Of a stretch of 64,000 nucleotides of DNA, positions 33,736-46,351 are shown in pieces; position 1 is the stretch's first letter; every line of letters begins with the position of its first letter. The DNA comes from Hyaloscypha bicolor E (taxonomy: Eukaryota; Ascomycota; Leotiomycetes; Helotiales; Hyaloscyphaceae): positions 1,578,014 through 1,642,013 of the forward strand of contig NW_020194558.1 in the NCBI RefSeq assembly GCF_002865645.1, given 5' to 3'. The notes under the pieces were generated by a model. That model was not told the origin of the DNA, did not search any database, and worked only from the letters and a program-made list of their open reading frames with translations. Made by a program: the position numbers and the translations under genes.

Positions 33736-34551
33736 CTCGTCTCCTTGCCCTTTTCGGGAAAGATGACGGGCGATGGGATCTGCACGATGTGTATCACGGA
33801 GAAGACATTGGACGTGACATTTACGTTAGCTCGCATCAGTGAGTGGATATTGAGAGAACGATTAGCCTGTAGAGTAGATGATTCTGTTGAGATGATCCTT
33901 TAATGTGATCGGACGGTGCTGGACATAGCCTCCACTCATCCCTCAGTCCAGACACACAATAAATACTAAGGAAGCAGGGTAGAAAATTGGTATAACTCAT
34001 CGTTTCATTTCACATACGTATGATGCTGCCTACACCCTGCGATTAAGCTCAACAAATCAACTCCATGCAAGCAAAGCATAGAATATCGTAAGAAGAGCCC
34101 AATGCAACCCGCCTGCCCGTCTCCAGGAACGGCACAATCCTCATTAAGTCCATGCTCCGCTCCATGCTTCAAACCATTCCCTTGCCTTTCCATGCGAAAC
34201 CCCCATCTAGAAAACAACTATCCCTAAGCTCTTTCTGTCTTGCATGCCCATATGTACCGTCATCAACGCCAGTTCATCTGCTATCCACAGCTACTACTTC
34301 CGAATGCAAGTTTGAAGCCTTTTTTCCCGCAAATAAAACATGACTTTAATCATTCAAAGCACCGTATCAGGGGGTTAAGGAAATCATCGATGATCGCGAT
34401 ATCTGATCGCTGGAACGTAAAGCCCGGTGGAACGCCTTGCTAAAACAACGCCAGTGTGTAAAACAACAATAAGCAATGGTAAATGGCCCAGCCAGTTCTT
34501 CCTTTCGTGCATGAAAATTTCGCCGCTTTCCGGAACCCGAGTAGAGAGGAA
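33736..34551. other. convergent 3' region, nothing seen
   Basis: About 815 bases between two convergent genes. Likely holds both 3' untranslated regions. The small open frames here are not supported. Confidence 0.5.
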
Positions 34552-35826
34552 TCAAGAACTGCTGCCTTGTTGGGGGGTTCTTGTCAAACTTAATCTGACG
34601 CTCTGATTTGGAGTGGTGGTGGAGCTTGCAGGCATGGGACGCCGCGAGAATTGCTCTGCGAAGTGATTGTCGAGTCTTGATACCATTCTTGTGTCGAGTC
34701 TTCCTGTAGAGCTTGTGGCTCGGGCGCGAGGACTCAGGCTTGGTCTTGAGAGCCAGGGGGAGGTTGTACTACTCGTTGGGGTGGACGAGGTGGACGATGT
34801 AGCTGCTGGTGTCGTTGGGGTAACTGCTGCATCTTGTGTACGACGGTTATTGGCCTCGATGTTTTGACGAACAATGTTGTGCAGGAAATCGGGAATCTGT
34901 TGCCATTGGCCCAATCTCGCCGCATTCAGTAACCTGGGGTGCATGGCTGGGCTTTCTGTGGCAGGTCTCGTGCCCGGAATATTGGCGTCTGGGGAGAGAT
35001 CTGAGGAGAGGAATGGTAGACCACCAGCCTCAACGGCTTCCTTCAGCCATTGCTCCCATTCCTCATCCATAACGGTAGCCACATTGCCTGCTTCTCGTTG
35101 CGCAACAGCAGCCCGCAATCGCTCGTTCAGCTCAACACCCACGCTCTGGATCTCTACGTCCGAATCATCACCGTCCTCATCCATTTCATTGTCGTGCCCC
35201 TCAGTCTCTGCAGCCTCCTGAATATCTTCCATGTCCTCCACATCGGCACGTTGTGCTTGAGGAGCCGCTGGGACTCGCATTTCAGGGGGAACCCAGGGTT
35301 CGATACCATCCTGCCCAGCAAATTAGCACTATGAACCCGGGGAGAGAAAATTCAAGGGTTGCTTTGGCTTTCAAGACACAAAAATAATGGAGGCCGCAGC
35401 AGCCCCCGAAACGGATCCTGGGCTCTCAAATCTCAGAGAAATGCAGGGGAAAAAGCTCACGCTAGTAGTATCCCGAATAACAATTCCCTGTTCTCGCTCA
35501 AACCTCTCCTTTGCCCAACGCGTACCCTCCCATTTGGTCAAGCTGGCGATCTCCGACTTCGTGAGGCCCAAGTTGTCGAATGCGCGGAAGAGTCTCCGGT
35601 GCCAGGTGTAACGCGAGAGGCGAACCCGATGCGGTTGATACGAGTAGTCGAGGCCGGGATACTTAGCTTCTTGCGAGGAGAGATGTCCATAGAATGCTTG
35701 CGTCTCGAGACGGACTTCAGGAACGAGCTGGCGTTGAAGGAGTCCTTGGAAGTTTTGGGGGTCGGTGGCTTTCGGCTTGGGGAACATGCACGCGTAGACG
35801 AGCTGATCAATTGCTGGGGCCTTCAT
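34552..35826 (-). CDS. conserved fungal protein of unknown function
   Basis: Exons 35461-35826 and 34552-35310 join to 374 residues. The N-terminal 120 residues are dense and look conserved: LDYSYQPHRVRLSRYTWHRR, LFRAFDNLGLTKSEIASL and KWEGTRWAKERFEREQGI. A strongly acidic segment (about 150-180) follows, then a region around EEWEQWLKEAVEAGGLPF, and a Ser/Thr/Pro-rich tail with poly-Thr runs. There is no signal peptide, membrane helix or catalytic motif. The 150-nt intron sits between RDTTS and DGIEPW. I recall this pattern only as a hypothetical protein in other ascomycetes; a nuclear role is a guess from the acidic low-complexity tail. The start at 35826 was chosen because the protein-like sequence begins there; an in-frame Met nine residues upstream is possible. 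Confidence 0.75.
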
Positions 35827-37677
35827 CTTGTAGATGGGCAGTTGTATCTGCAAGTAGGTCGTAGTGCTGTGTGACGTAGAAGGTTCGAGTTGAAGGTAGA
35901 GACCTTGAGTTATAGTGAATTCGTATTCCCTGGCCAGCTCCCCCTTTATGGCAGTGAATTCGAATCCACTGGCTGCGAATCAGCGTGATTCACAACCATG
36001 CAAAGTGACAGCGTCCCCCTTTCGTTGCGCAGGTGGATTGCACGGAATTCCAACCAACTCGAAGTCTGCTCTCCTGGAAACTCCGAGGGTGAAGGAACAC
36101 GTTGGTTGGCAGCAGGAGGCGCGGCGCGGCCTTCTAAATGTGCGGCGAGGGAGGAAGGAGAGAGGATTCCGTGGTGGCGAGGACGGAGGGAGGTGAGGTC
36201 TCGCAAGAGGACGTGGGATGAAGTGTGGGTGTGGTTGTGGGTGCAGTTGTGGTTGTGGTTGGGTTGTGGTTGCGGTGAGCGTCGTGGTCGAGAGCGTTAA
36301 TGGCGTCGGCACGGTCTGGTTTCGCCAACGGGTCAAGGACTCAAGCCATCACCGAACTCCAGAATTAGCGGGCCGGCCTGGGACGTATGATTGTGGGCCG
36401 GAGAATCGAGTGCTGTACGTACTGTATGTCGATTTGCGAAGCGTGGGCTGGAGCGAGTGTTACAAAAGAAATGAAGAGCTGCCCGGCAGGTCCTTGCTTT
36501 CTTCTGTGGCTCTGTCGCGACTCGCGGAATCTTGATATTCCTCCCCCCCTGGTTCAGACTGCCCTCCTTTCCTTCCTTGGATCGGCCTCCTGGATCGGCC
36601 TCCTGGATCTGACAGGCCCAGCAAATGGGCAGCTGCGACTCTGGGCCACTCAAACCGTTTTTGGGGAATGCTTAAACTCACGCGAGATGGTTCGACTGCG
36701 AGAAGGGGGAGGGGAGTGGAAGGGGGCAGAAATATGCGCAGCGAGCCTGCGTTTTGTGAAAGACCGACGACGCAGAGTCAGCAAGCAGCTTGGTCCGTCG
36801 TCATCTCATCACTCCCCTCTCACGCATGGCATCCCCAGCCAGAGCCACATCCGCAGTGGCCAGACCGCAGCGTGTCCGTCCAGGTGTACATCGGAAATGC
36901 ACCGCCAATGCATACAGAGAACCTCCTGTGATGACACGTCGTGACCGCTGACCCACCAAGCGTCCCCTCAGCAGCGCTGTCTGCTCCGTCAATATCCTCC
37001 TCTTCACTCCTATCCTATCCCGGGAGATCATCCAGCTCTCCGCCAGAAGCCCCTCCGAGTTTCCCATCTGCGTTCCAGCTGACTTGGAGAGAAATCCGGA
37101 TGGCTTCAATGCGAGCCAATCCATCGCCTTGCAAGATACCAATGAGAGGCATCAGCCTGCAGCCTCTTCCACTTCCATCACCCGCATCACCCCCCTCCTG
37201 CACAAGCCGTCCAAACCCTGGGCCAATCGTTCCTGGGCCGGATTCTGGGCTGGAGACCCAGCGGACGGCTCCCTACAGCACGTAATCAGAGACGAATCGA
37301 CGATTCGCGACGTTCCTTGCAGCCGGGGAGACGAGCCTGTCAAAGCCCAGCACTTCCCTGCCGCCCAGCAGCTGGCCCCTATGACTGATTGGCTGCTGTT
37401 TTCACCGAGGAAAAGGTTAATATATCGACGCCTGCCACAATGCAAAGTTCCTGGTACAGTACGAACATGTGCCAGCGCATCTGAGTATATCTTGTTTATT
37501 GTCCGTCCATCGACCATGCTAGTTTCATGAAGTAATTGTTATGATGAGCTAAAAGTAACAGCAAGGTCAAAGCAAATCCCATGGGTATCTTTGGTCATAG
37601 TAACTCCCCTTGAATGCACCGATGTCATAACCATGCAAAGCAGCCACTCGTGCCCCAAAATCCGTTTGAAACCTCCG
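35827..37677. other. long intergenic region with low-complexity tracts
   Basis: 1.85 kb upstream of the conserved unknown and downstream of the Artemis gene. It holds a GT-rich tract (GTGGTT-type units, about 36221-36280) and the 13-bp unit TGGATCGGCCTCC in two full tandem copies plus a part (36578-36610). Long open frames occur on both strands at once, which reflects GC-rich composition rather than genes. Confidence 0.5.
36578..36610. repeat. 13-bp tandem repeat, 2.5 copies
   Basis: TGGATCGGCCTCC at 36578-36590 and 36591-36603, followed by a partial third copy TGGATCT. It lies in the upstream region of the conserved unknown gene. Confidence 0.7.
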
Positions 37678-40600
37678 CTACAACTCTACCTCTGGATGGG
37701 TATGGTTGTCCTGAGTGGAAACCATGGTAATGTTATGCCACCCATCGACACTGCTTGCAGCCTCACCTGCTTCCGCGCTGTCCCGGAGCCCGCCAGTGGT
37801 GATCTCTGACTCCTGAGATTGTTCCCGCGCTTGAGAAAGGACGAGTTCCGTCACAATGGGATCAGGAACACTGACATCGATAGCCACCATCCCGTTATCG
37901 TCGCTATCCTCCATATCTGATCCGCTATTGTAGTCAGATCCAAGAACGTCCCTCCTGAAGTTATCATATTCCTCGGCAAGACCGCCGTAGTCATTCAGAA
38001 GCATGGTATGTGTTGCTTGAAGCAGATTGTACTGTTCCTTCCAATTTGTCTCTCCATTACTTGACGACGAGTCATCAGGTGTGTCGGAGTCTGGTTGAGA
38101 TTCATCATCGATAAAACTGTCTTGCTCGTCATATGCTTCGTTGAAATGTTGGTCTGCCTCGTCTTGCGAATCATAGGCCGATGAATCGTCATCGAGGTAG
38201 TTACCAACGACGATTCTTCGAGCGGGACCTTCGATCATCTCTTCCGAATGCTCGGTCGCCGAGATCGCGGGGCGGGGTCCGTGAGCCTCTGGATATAGCA
38301 CCTCAAAGTATGGATCTGTGGCTAGCCCATCTCTGCAGTATCCCTTTTCGATGCCAGTGCAGAAGCCCTCGGACGTCCAAATCTCATGGCCACAGTATGC
38401 ACAGCGAAGGATCTGATCGTCGTAATCGAAGAATGTGTATCTGCTACCCACCTGAACCGGGTTGTCCTCAATGTCAAATATTTCAGGTTCTGCATCATCG
38501 AGAGCTACTGAAATAGCTGAACTCTGATCGTCCGGGACTTCATAACCATCGCGGTCGCTACCTACCTCCGAGCCTGGGCCATGGTTCGGCACCGGCGTGT
38601 CTAAATCGAAATCCCCACGATATTCGAGTACATTTCTGTTTTGAAGAGTCATACTGCTGTGTTCGCCAGAGCCCCCCAGTGGTGATGAGCCGTGGCCGTC
38701 CACTTGCATCCGCGCACGCTTCGCATCTCTTTCGCCAAGACCATCCAGGATGGCTTTGCGGCGCAAACTTTGTGACTCTGAGCCCGGTGAGACAGCCGAT
38801 ATGTTTCGCGGTGGCGTGGCCTTTCGTGCCACTGGTACTTCATTTCCAGAAGCACCAAAGGGTCCCAGTAAGCCCTGAGAGTTTCGCCGGACAGTCACGC
38901 CGGAAGCTGGTCTGGGGGGAAGGGCGGCAGTTCTGTTTGTATGTTTCAATACAGGGCTTACATTCGGGGACGACTGAGCACTGGCAGTGGTGCGAGTTTG
39001 CTGGTCCTCATGATCGGATGAGTTCTCAGCAATAATCATTCGCATTTCGAAGTCATGCCGGAAGATCGAAGCAGAGCAATGCTTGCCAAAGAGGTTTCGG
39101 ATGCTGACTCCTGCTCAACATAGATCAGTAATCGAATCTGGGATAGATTTAAGACGGAAACAAACCCTCGTGCCAAGTATCTGCGTCCACCGTGCATGCA
39201 TAAACATCCTTTGGGCGGAACACTCTAACCAGGTCGCAGAGTTCGGCGTAAGAAGAGTGGCGGGAATATGGAAATGTGATAACGCGAGGAAGACCTTGCT
39301 CCTGTTGCTTGTTCTCGGTGACCTTGGCATTTCGCTTGTTGGTTAATGATCGCAAGATGATCTTAGCGAGTTCCGACAGAGACAGGTCATCTTCTTGACG
39401 GTCAAGTCCCATGTCGTCAAGAGATACAGCTCGGGTAGTCGATCGAGAACCTGCCTGAAGCATACTTTTGATATCATTCAAGATGGCGTCCTCGATATTT
39501 GCAAATCTGCAATGGCTTCAGACTTTATCCAAATTTTAATTTGCGAAACTCACAGGTCAAGAAGCTGATCGATAGCCAAGTCGCTGTCGACTTCCAGCTC
39601 CGGCCGTTGTGCTAAATCGCCTCCTCCCCCGCCAACGCCAACCTCAGCAATCTCTCCGCGCTTTGTTCTGGTGATGATTGGCTTAATCCAGACCGTCTTC
39701 TTATTTGTAGTAGGACAATGCATTCCCTTCTCGCAGCTGTGCAAGCGAACGTTCTGGTCGTCTGTAAGACATCCTTCCTGAGGCGTATTTCCACATATAT
39801 AACCAGCCAAGACTGGACCTTCGTGCGCAAGGAAAGCAGCTGAAGTTTTGTCCTGCTTGGTAGACTCGCCTCGAAGAGATTGGTAGAGCCGCAGCTTGTA
39901 TCGATCGACGTGGATCTATTGCACTATTAGTGTGGGTCGTAGGATTCTACAAAGGGGATATACTGGAGACTGCAATGCTTTAGATAGAGCCATCCAAACT
40001 TCCTCATAACCGAAAGTCCAAGCCGCAAAGTGGAAGACTGTATCCTGAGGATACTTAGATACCTTCTGCAAAAGCTCCTTGATTCCGTCGGCTTTAGTCG
40101 GGAACTCGATAGGCGACGTGTTGCTCGTGTCCAGATAAATACAGTCCAGGGTCTTCAGGTCACTTGTATACTCGATTAAAAATGGATTCCGTGTCAGTGA
40201 ATTAACAAACCATGGCTCTGATCTGATGTCGCCAGTGTATAGCACCGCCTTTCCATCACCCTCGAACACTGGAATAACGTCAATAATTTGACCACAAAAA
40301 CGGGGCAAGATATACAGACAGAACATAACTGCTCCTGTACAGTGATTTGCATCAAATAACGTGACTTGGATATCCTTGCCAGGTTGCAGCTCGATCCGAG
40401 TTGGCGTTTCCAGAGGAACCGGCTTCAAGAGCTTTTGGAGATGCTTATACGTCTGTTTGCGGGATTCAAGAATACCGAGCTCGAAGTTGAGTCTATGCGG
40501 ATATCGCTCAAGCCGTAGAAGAAGCTCTTTCGTTGCCGGGGAGCAGAAGATACTGTCCACGTGATTAGCACGTGAAAAAGTAAGAGCATAGGAGTCGTAC

Positions 40601-40801
40601 AATGGAGACTTGAACGACTCAAGGCCAGCCAAATGATCGCTGTGGACATGACTCAAGAAGCATGCAAGAGGCGGGCGATGGCCTAGAACAGGTCGGAAGA
40701 AGTCAACTGTGATTCTCGTCAGAACTGTCCATCGTGGTGTGGCAGGATGGCAAACCTCGAACGTCAGGAAACTCCACCATTACTCCCCCAAAGGTTGACA
40801 T
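37678..40801 (-). CDS. Artemis/SNM1-type metallo-beta-lactamase DNA repair nuclease
   Basis: Six exons (40756-40801, 40320-40706, 39964-40268, 39554-39915, 39166-39506, 37678-39110) close exactly to 957 residues. The metallo-beta-lactamase motif 2 HVHSDH is at residues 35-40. The beta-CASP part follows: DANHCTGAVMFL, GKAVLYTGDIRSEPW and YLDTSNTSP, then HFAAWTFGYEEVW and IHVDRYK. Members open hairpins or degrade cross-linked DNA ends (Artemis in end joining, SNM1/Pso2 in crosslink repair). The start MSTFGG...VEFPDVRVDFF fits the Artemis branch better. The C-terminal 450 residues are acidic and disordered, with one CxxC...C cluster (CAYCGHEIW) that might bind zinc. The intron 40269-40319 is 51 nt, in frame and stop-free, so it is easily missed; removal restores MFLFEGDGKAVLYTG. 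Confidence 0.9.
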
Positions 40802-41593
40802 CTTGTCGCATGCTCAACTTAAACGTCCACGATTGAGACAGTGCCTCGCGGGTTGGGTTCTCAAGGTTTGGAAGAGGAGGGAAGAAGCTAGAATGATAAG
40901 GTTGAGGTTCGTAACTTGCAATATCCGGCGCGCTAGCGACGCGTGACCACGTGCTTTGCGCCTTGGAAGGAAGGAAAGACCGGCAAGGTCACACACAGTA
41001 CTTAAGCAGTTTCTGGCATCATACTTAGGAGGAAAGAGACTTCTGTGGACTCATGAATTTTTGAGTTCTAATTTTCTGGGGAATTGCAGCGCATTGTAAC
41101 TTGTCTTCTCACGACCCAGCAAGTTCTCCCAGCTGATTGACAAGTACCAGACAGAAATGAAGGATCGAAAGTATTCGTTGATTGAAATTTAGGGAACTTT
41201 ATTCTGAGGGTCTCTTTTTATGATCTAATACTTTCATGATAATTCAGCGCATTTTACTATTTACTCCACGTACGCCAATCAAGCCAACCTTTGTCTCACA
41301 AGAACTGCATGGCTCGAGACTCGATCCAACAGTCGTTTAATATTGTTGAGAACCAGTGCAAAGTCATAAAGACAGCTCCGCCACCATCTCAGAATGAGCC
41401 CTGTATATCGAGATAGATCCCTTCAAAAATGAGGTACATTTCGGGGCCTTTGTCTTGGCCTTCGGGGAACCCTGGCGCCCTCCGCAAGGTCCCGGATGGA
41501 ACACTTCCATTCATCTATTCCCTAGAAGACATCCGCGCTTCCAATGTTGTAGCCACCCAGAATTCCAATATCTTTTACACCCACCGGCAATCG
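40802..41593. other. intergenic, nothing seen
   Basis: About 790 bases upstream of the Artemis gene and downstream of the Zn2Cys6 gene; presumed Artemis promoter. No further feature supported. Confidence 0.5.
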
Positions 41594-43824
41594 TCACCAT
41601 CTGAACTCCGCCACTCTAACCGTCTCATCCGTGCCTCGGACGTAGTGAAACCTGGACCATCGTTGCTCCGGATGAACAATCTCATCAAGCTGCCTCACTC
41701 TCGCTCTTGCTGGTATGTAGTCCATCTCAACACCTTCCTCCTCTAGCTCCATTGATTTTGTAGCCAATGCAGCGTAGTATTGCTCGTCATGATAGCCCTC
41801 CCTTGTCCTGAACATATGCATAAGTGATATAGCCTCACGCCGAATCGTCCGCTCTCTGCAAAACCTCGCGACTGTGAAAAGAACAGAGTTGACGATCAAG
41901 TCAAATGAATATTGCCAAGCAGGATTTTGTACTTTTCTATAAAGAATTACGTCTCTCTCAAGATCAAGTACTTCCTGGAAAACAGAGGTGAGGTGGTCGC
42001 AGGAGCAGTTGTCCGTGTCGAGGCTCACCGCAATGGTAATGTCGAAGGCTCTGGTCAAGGCAACTAGATCGGTCAGTAATAACTTAATACGGATTAATTC
42101 GAAAGATCTGTGATCTCGTCTCCGCAGAGATCGTAAGACTATTAGAATGAAAAAGATATTTCTTCCCCACTACTTACTAAGTGATTTTGCTGCAGCTTGT
42201 TCGCGCTTGTCGGTCGACAACATAATTCTCTCATAAAGACCAGAAAAGGCGGAGCGCCACCGAGAGAGCTCCAACGAACACTGCCCTTGCTGGACCGCGA
42301 ACGCGTATGGATCTGCTACTTGAGGCTCGGGAGACTGGTCTTTCCCGGGTGAAATTGACAAAGCAGACACCCCTTCTTCGAGAATTTGAAAGTTCGAGTT
42401 TGTAGAAATTCGGCCATCTCCGGCAAGTTCAGCAACTTCACGAATAGAGTGAATAATTCTCCTGAACATGAGCATGGCGTAACGATGAGCGTCCCTCATA
42501 GTTTCAAATTTATGGGGCATGTGTGCCATCGTTTCATCGCCTTCATGTCGAAGCCTAGCATGCTCTGACGCCGGTCTTGGATCAAGGTATGCTGAGACCT
42601 GACAATTGAAAAAGTTGGCAGCCTGGATGATGTCGTCTTCAATCAAATGACTTGCTGGGGATGCGATTCCAATCTCGAGGGGGTTCTTGTAGGGGTGTTG
42701 GACGAGCCACTGCTCAAGGAGTCTCTGCCCGCTGATGGCTGCTCAAAACATTAGTACTACAAATCCTGACAGGTGTGAAGGGCCTGAAAGCTACTGGGCT
42801 GTCACCACTTCCTAAGACAAAAAGCCAGAGAAATCATGACGGTCCCTTAGAACGTTCTCAGGCTCTCTGATCTTACAAGAAATATACCAATTTGACACGA
42901 GAATAAAACGTACCATGGGCGTGAGCAGAAGCCGTGTTCCCCACAAGACTTTCAAAACAACACACCAAAATACAGCCTATTAGGGCCTTCCTGCTGTCTC
43001 CGGCCTTTTCCAGGGCATTCCTCATCTCTTGAAGCGCTTTTTGATATTGCTTGTACGCAAACTCGGTCTGCTGGGCGACGATGGCACGATGAGATGTATC
43101 TGTATCGGTATTGTGTAAAAGCTTCTTCGAGGTGCTCATAGCGGCCAAGGCCGTAACCACCTTCTGCGTAAACGGCTCCTCGACACAGGCCTGTAAAATG
43201 AGGCGATGCCAGAATGAGCTGTCGAACCAGCCTTCGAGCTCTGCTGCTGTTTCGTTCTGAAAAGTCCTGAAGTAGCGTTCTTCGGTCTCATCTGCGAACT
43301 TTAGTGGCGAGGAAGGGACAACCATCAGTTTGGGCCGCGCGTAAGGCCCGGCCAGGACTTGGGAATAGTTCGGTCTTTCTACTATTGCTGTTGAGGGTAT
43401 GACCAAAATTTTCGGGTTTACGTTCTTTTTCGGAGGAGGCGGATAGCCATCGCACTTGATACCGAATTGGATGCACCGTAGGCAATTTGCTGTTTAGCAG
43501 TGAAGTCAGCAATTTACGTGATAAAGATTGTTCAGGTGGGGATGCTGCTGCTGCTGCCGCCTCGTGGAATGCTCATGGCAGATCACATAAAGAGTCATGG
43601 GGTCTCGTTTCCACTACCTACGTCGATTTTCATCGCATTTGACCCGTCGCTTCCTTCATTGTTCAAGTTGGTTAGCAAGCTGGAGTCTCCTTCCCCTTCT
43701 CCTGCCTGGCTTCATACTTGCAACAGAAACAGCCCGTCCTCGTCTTCTTGGTGCCACGCCGTGTGTGAACCTTCCTGAATAATTCTTGCCCGAGACCGAA
43801 CCCTATCTGCGGTTTGCTGGCCAT
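41594..43824 (-). CDS. Zn2Cys6 fungal transcription factor
   Basis: Five exons (43718-43824, 43622-43653, 42914-43489, 42178-42738, 41594-42063) give 581 residues. The zinc cluster is built from three exons: Cys32, Cys35, Cys42, Cys49, Cys52 and Cys59 (CX2CX6CX6CX2CX6C), in GCFCCKKRRVKCDENRP then NCLRCIQFGIKCDGY. The 32-nt second exon supplies only the middle of the cluster. The rest is helical: YFRTFQNETAAELEG, GCILVCCFESLVGNTASAHA and SAYLDPRPASEHARL. This is the pattern of the large C6 regulator family whose members often neighbour secondary-metabolite or catabolic genes. No such cluster is adjacent here. Targets are unknown. Confidence 0.87.
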
Positions 43825-44515
43825 AGTAGCCATCCTCGAGGTCTGGCGCAAAATGTCGTGGGGCGAGAGGAGCGTGTCGTGAAGTGGACGTTGTCTATTT
43901 ATGATAACGCGGCTATGATCTACTCGGTAGGATAAAAATGTCGGAGCCTTGTTCTTACTGCAGATAATGCTCCGTTATCTGATTGTGATTGGAGCCCTCG
44001 TAAAAGTATCCATGTTTTTATCCCCACCAAAAACGCCCGTGGTAACGTCGGGGAAAGCCAACTTGACGAAGGCGGCTAGATTACTGAGAACTTGAATTGA
44101 GTTCGAACCTGGTAAAGCTTCTCTGGTAAAGGTTGTAAAACGCTGTTAGGAGTTGTGAACGATAGCAGCTGTGGGTGAAGTTCTACTGAAGCATCTAATG
44201 TATCCTGGCCACGGCGTCTGCCCAGTAAGCGAGAGCTCGGCAATCCCGAGATCATTTCAGGGGTGTCACGTGTTTCGGGGTGTGCTTAATTACCATGGTC
44301 CCAACATTCTTAGTTAACGTTTTCACAGGAAAGCAGTTGAGAGTCTTGCGAAGGGCATTTACATTCAGAGGATTAAACGCCTACCGCTCACCGCCATGCC
44401 AGACTAACCCTCCAACGCCACGTGAATTCCACCCAACCAAAGATGTTCCCGGCCAAACGCCATTCCCATATAAGCCGAAAACTCTAAATCGCCATCATCT
44501 CCCTCTACCGTCCTT
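43825..44515. other. intergenic, nothing seen
   Basis: About 690 bases between the Zn2Cys6 start and the Gcn5 3' end. Presumed promoter of the Zn2Cys6 gene. Confidence 0.5.
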
Positions 44516-45950
44516 CTAAGATTCCAAATGTGACCATTCGGGGATGGTCTTGATCTGCTGCCACATGTACTTCTCCAACTTGTTGGCACACTTGGCATAC
44601 GGTGTAGTATCATTATTGTACTTTCTGCAGTTGTCGAAGATCAGCTTCGCATCCCTGATGAAGTCTTCAGGTGTTGCGTAATTGTCGGCTTCTAGCTTGA
44701 CCTCCATGGTGGACAGATCCATGGGTTCCTTGATCACTTCGTAGTAGTCGGCCACATCGTCCTTGTTAACGGGCGTCAAGAAGGGCCAGGAGGATTGGTG
44801 ATTTTGCATATCGTTTAAGAGGTGTAGAAGTTGGCTGTAGTTAGGGCCATGACGAGGCTGTCTAGCCAGCTCGTCCATATCACGGGACCAGCCAGATGCT
44901 CGAATAGCTGGAATAGACATCGGATCGATCTTGCAGATGCCATTCTTCCACTCCCTTGGTGGTTGGTGGACTTGGTGACTCTTGCTGAAAGCCCGAATCT
45001 TGGCGTGTACGGCTTCCTTCTGCTTGAGTAACATGCGGCCCATCTCAAGATACCTCACTCGTGGGAGCATCGAACATTGCATTATTGTTCCGCCCTCATA
45101 ATCCTTAATATAGCCCATCCAAACTGGTTTGTCGAGAGTGATATCCTTGGTGAAGCCTTGTTTCTTGAAGTACCCGATGGCATAGTTGTCAGCATAGGTA
45201 AGGAAATGCATAACGTCGGAAGTTGCTTTGACATAATCTTTCAAGTGGGACATGAGATGTGCTCCATAGCCCTTGACCTGCTGGTCAGAGGAAATGGCAC
45301 AGAAGACGATCTCAGCGAACTTGCGACCTTTGAAGGGGCGGTATGTGATTCCTCCAACGACCTCAAGGGGCTTTTTGACAATAGCCATTGACAAATGTGT
45401 GCGATCGTACACCAGGCGGGCTATATAGTCCTTGGGCATCTTGGGAAGCTGCTTCTGAAAGATACATTTGAGCCCTGTAAGGATAATAAGACTCTCTCGT
45501 TGGTTGTCATTGTTGACCACGCGGAATTCGATCTCGCCATTTCGTTCCTCGATAACTGCGGGCTTCTCAGGGAAAGGAATTGCTGGAGCCTTGCTTATCT
45601 TCGGCGTTGGCTCTGGCGAGTCGCTGCTTGTCTTGATTCTCTTTCTGTCGGAGGGGGTGTTTGGTTCTTCCGTCGCCTTTCGCTTGGAAGCTGGACAAGA
45701 TTTAGCAGGGCGGGGTAATACTAAAGCGGGTCGTGAACTCACAGTTCTCTTTTATAGGGCCCATTCTGGTGGGCGTGCTGGGTGTCCGCGTGGCGAAGTC
45801 GCTGCTCGATGCTATCGTGTTCTCCTCTTCAATCCCTTCGCTCGACTGACCAGAGGCGTCGCTGCTGTACTTGCGGGTACGACGTGTTGGGCTTAGATCG
45901 CTCCAATACCTCCCAGGACTCTCGAATCTTAGCTTCTTGGGAGCGGCCAT
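44516..45950 (-). CDS. GCN5: histone acetyltransferase Gcn5
   Basis: Exons 45743-45950 and 44516-45690 give 460 residues. The N-terminal 100 residues are basic and low-complexity. The GNAT domain (about 110-270) has the catalytic glutamate in [10 protein letters not shown] and the acetyl-CoA loop [10 protein letters not shown]. The bromodomain (about 355-455) shows [20 protein letters not shown] and the acetyl-lysine-binding Asn in [11 protein letters not shown]. Gcn5 acetylates H3 tails (chiefly K9, K14 and others) in SAGA and ADA and co-activates transcription. Its partner Ada3 is at 26437-28518. The start MAAPKKLRF is preferred over an in-frame Met 17 residues upstream. It shares a 400-bp divergent promoter with Ost5. 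Confidence 0.97.
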
Positions 45951-46351
45951 GTTAGCTGACACGGAACAAGAATGTGACGTATAACGATAGGTGACTGTCA
46001 TAATGTTGATTGAAGACTTACCAGCTAACCTCTAGATGCAACGCAGGACCAGAGTCGTGCCTGCCCCTCTGGACGTTGTGAACTTGCGTCGTGGTTTAAT
46101 TAGGTTGTGAGTGATGTCTGAAAGATGGGGTAAGGGCAAGTGCCGCTTCAGGCGACGTTGTCAGCCTCACCAAGAAATATCGGAGCTCTTTTCGCCGACG
46201 CTACTCCATTTTTAGACCCCTGTCAAAGAGAAGGCCAGCGAGGCCAAATCCGCGTGCACCTTCAAAACTCACAATCTCAAAGCTCGACTATTGCACCTTC
46301 CAACACAACCTCCATTTTCCTCCACGCAGTAATTGAACCCATTCGAAGCTT
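45951..46351. promoter_or_regulatory. bidirectional promoter of Gcn5 and Ost5
   Basis: 401 bases between two divergent start codons, with no other gene. Presumed to hold both promoters; no specific site could be assigned. Confidence 0.5.

Noticed and set aside
36387..36944. 185-codon plus-strand ORF
   Set aside because: It lies in GC-rich repeats with equally long frames in other phases; composition is Ser/Arg/Cys-rich without motifs.
44095..44125. GGTTCGAACTC on the minus strand as a tRNA T-loop
   Set aside because: The flanking bases do not pair into a T-stem, and no D or anticodon arm is present.
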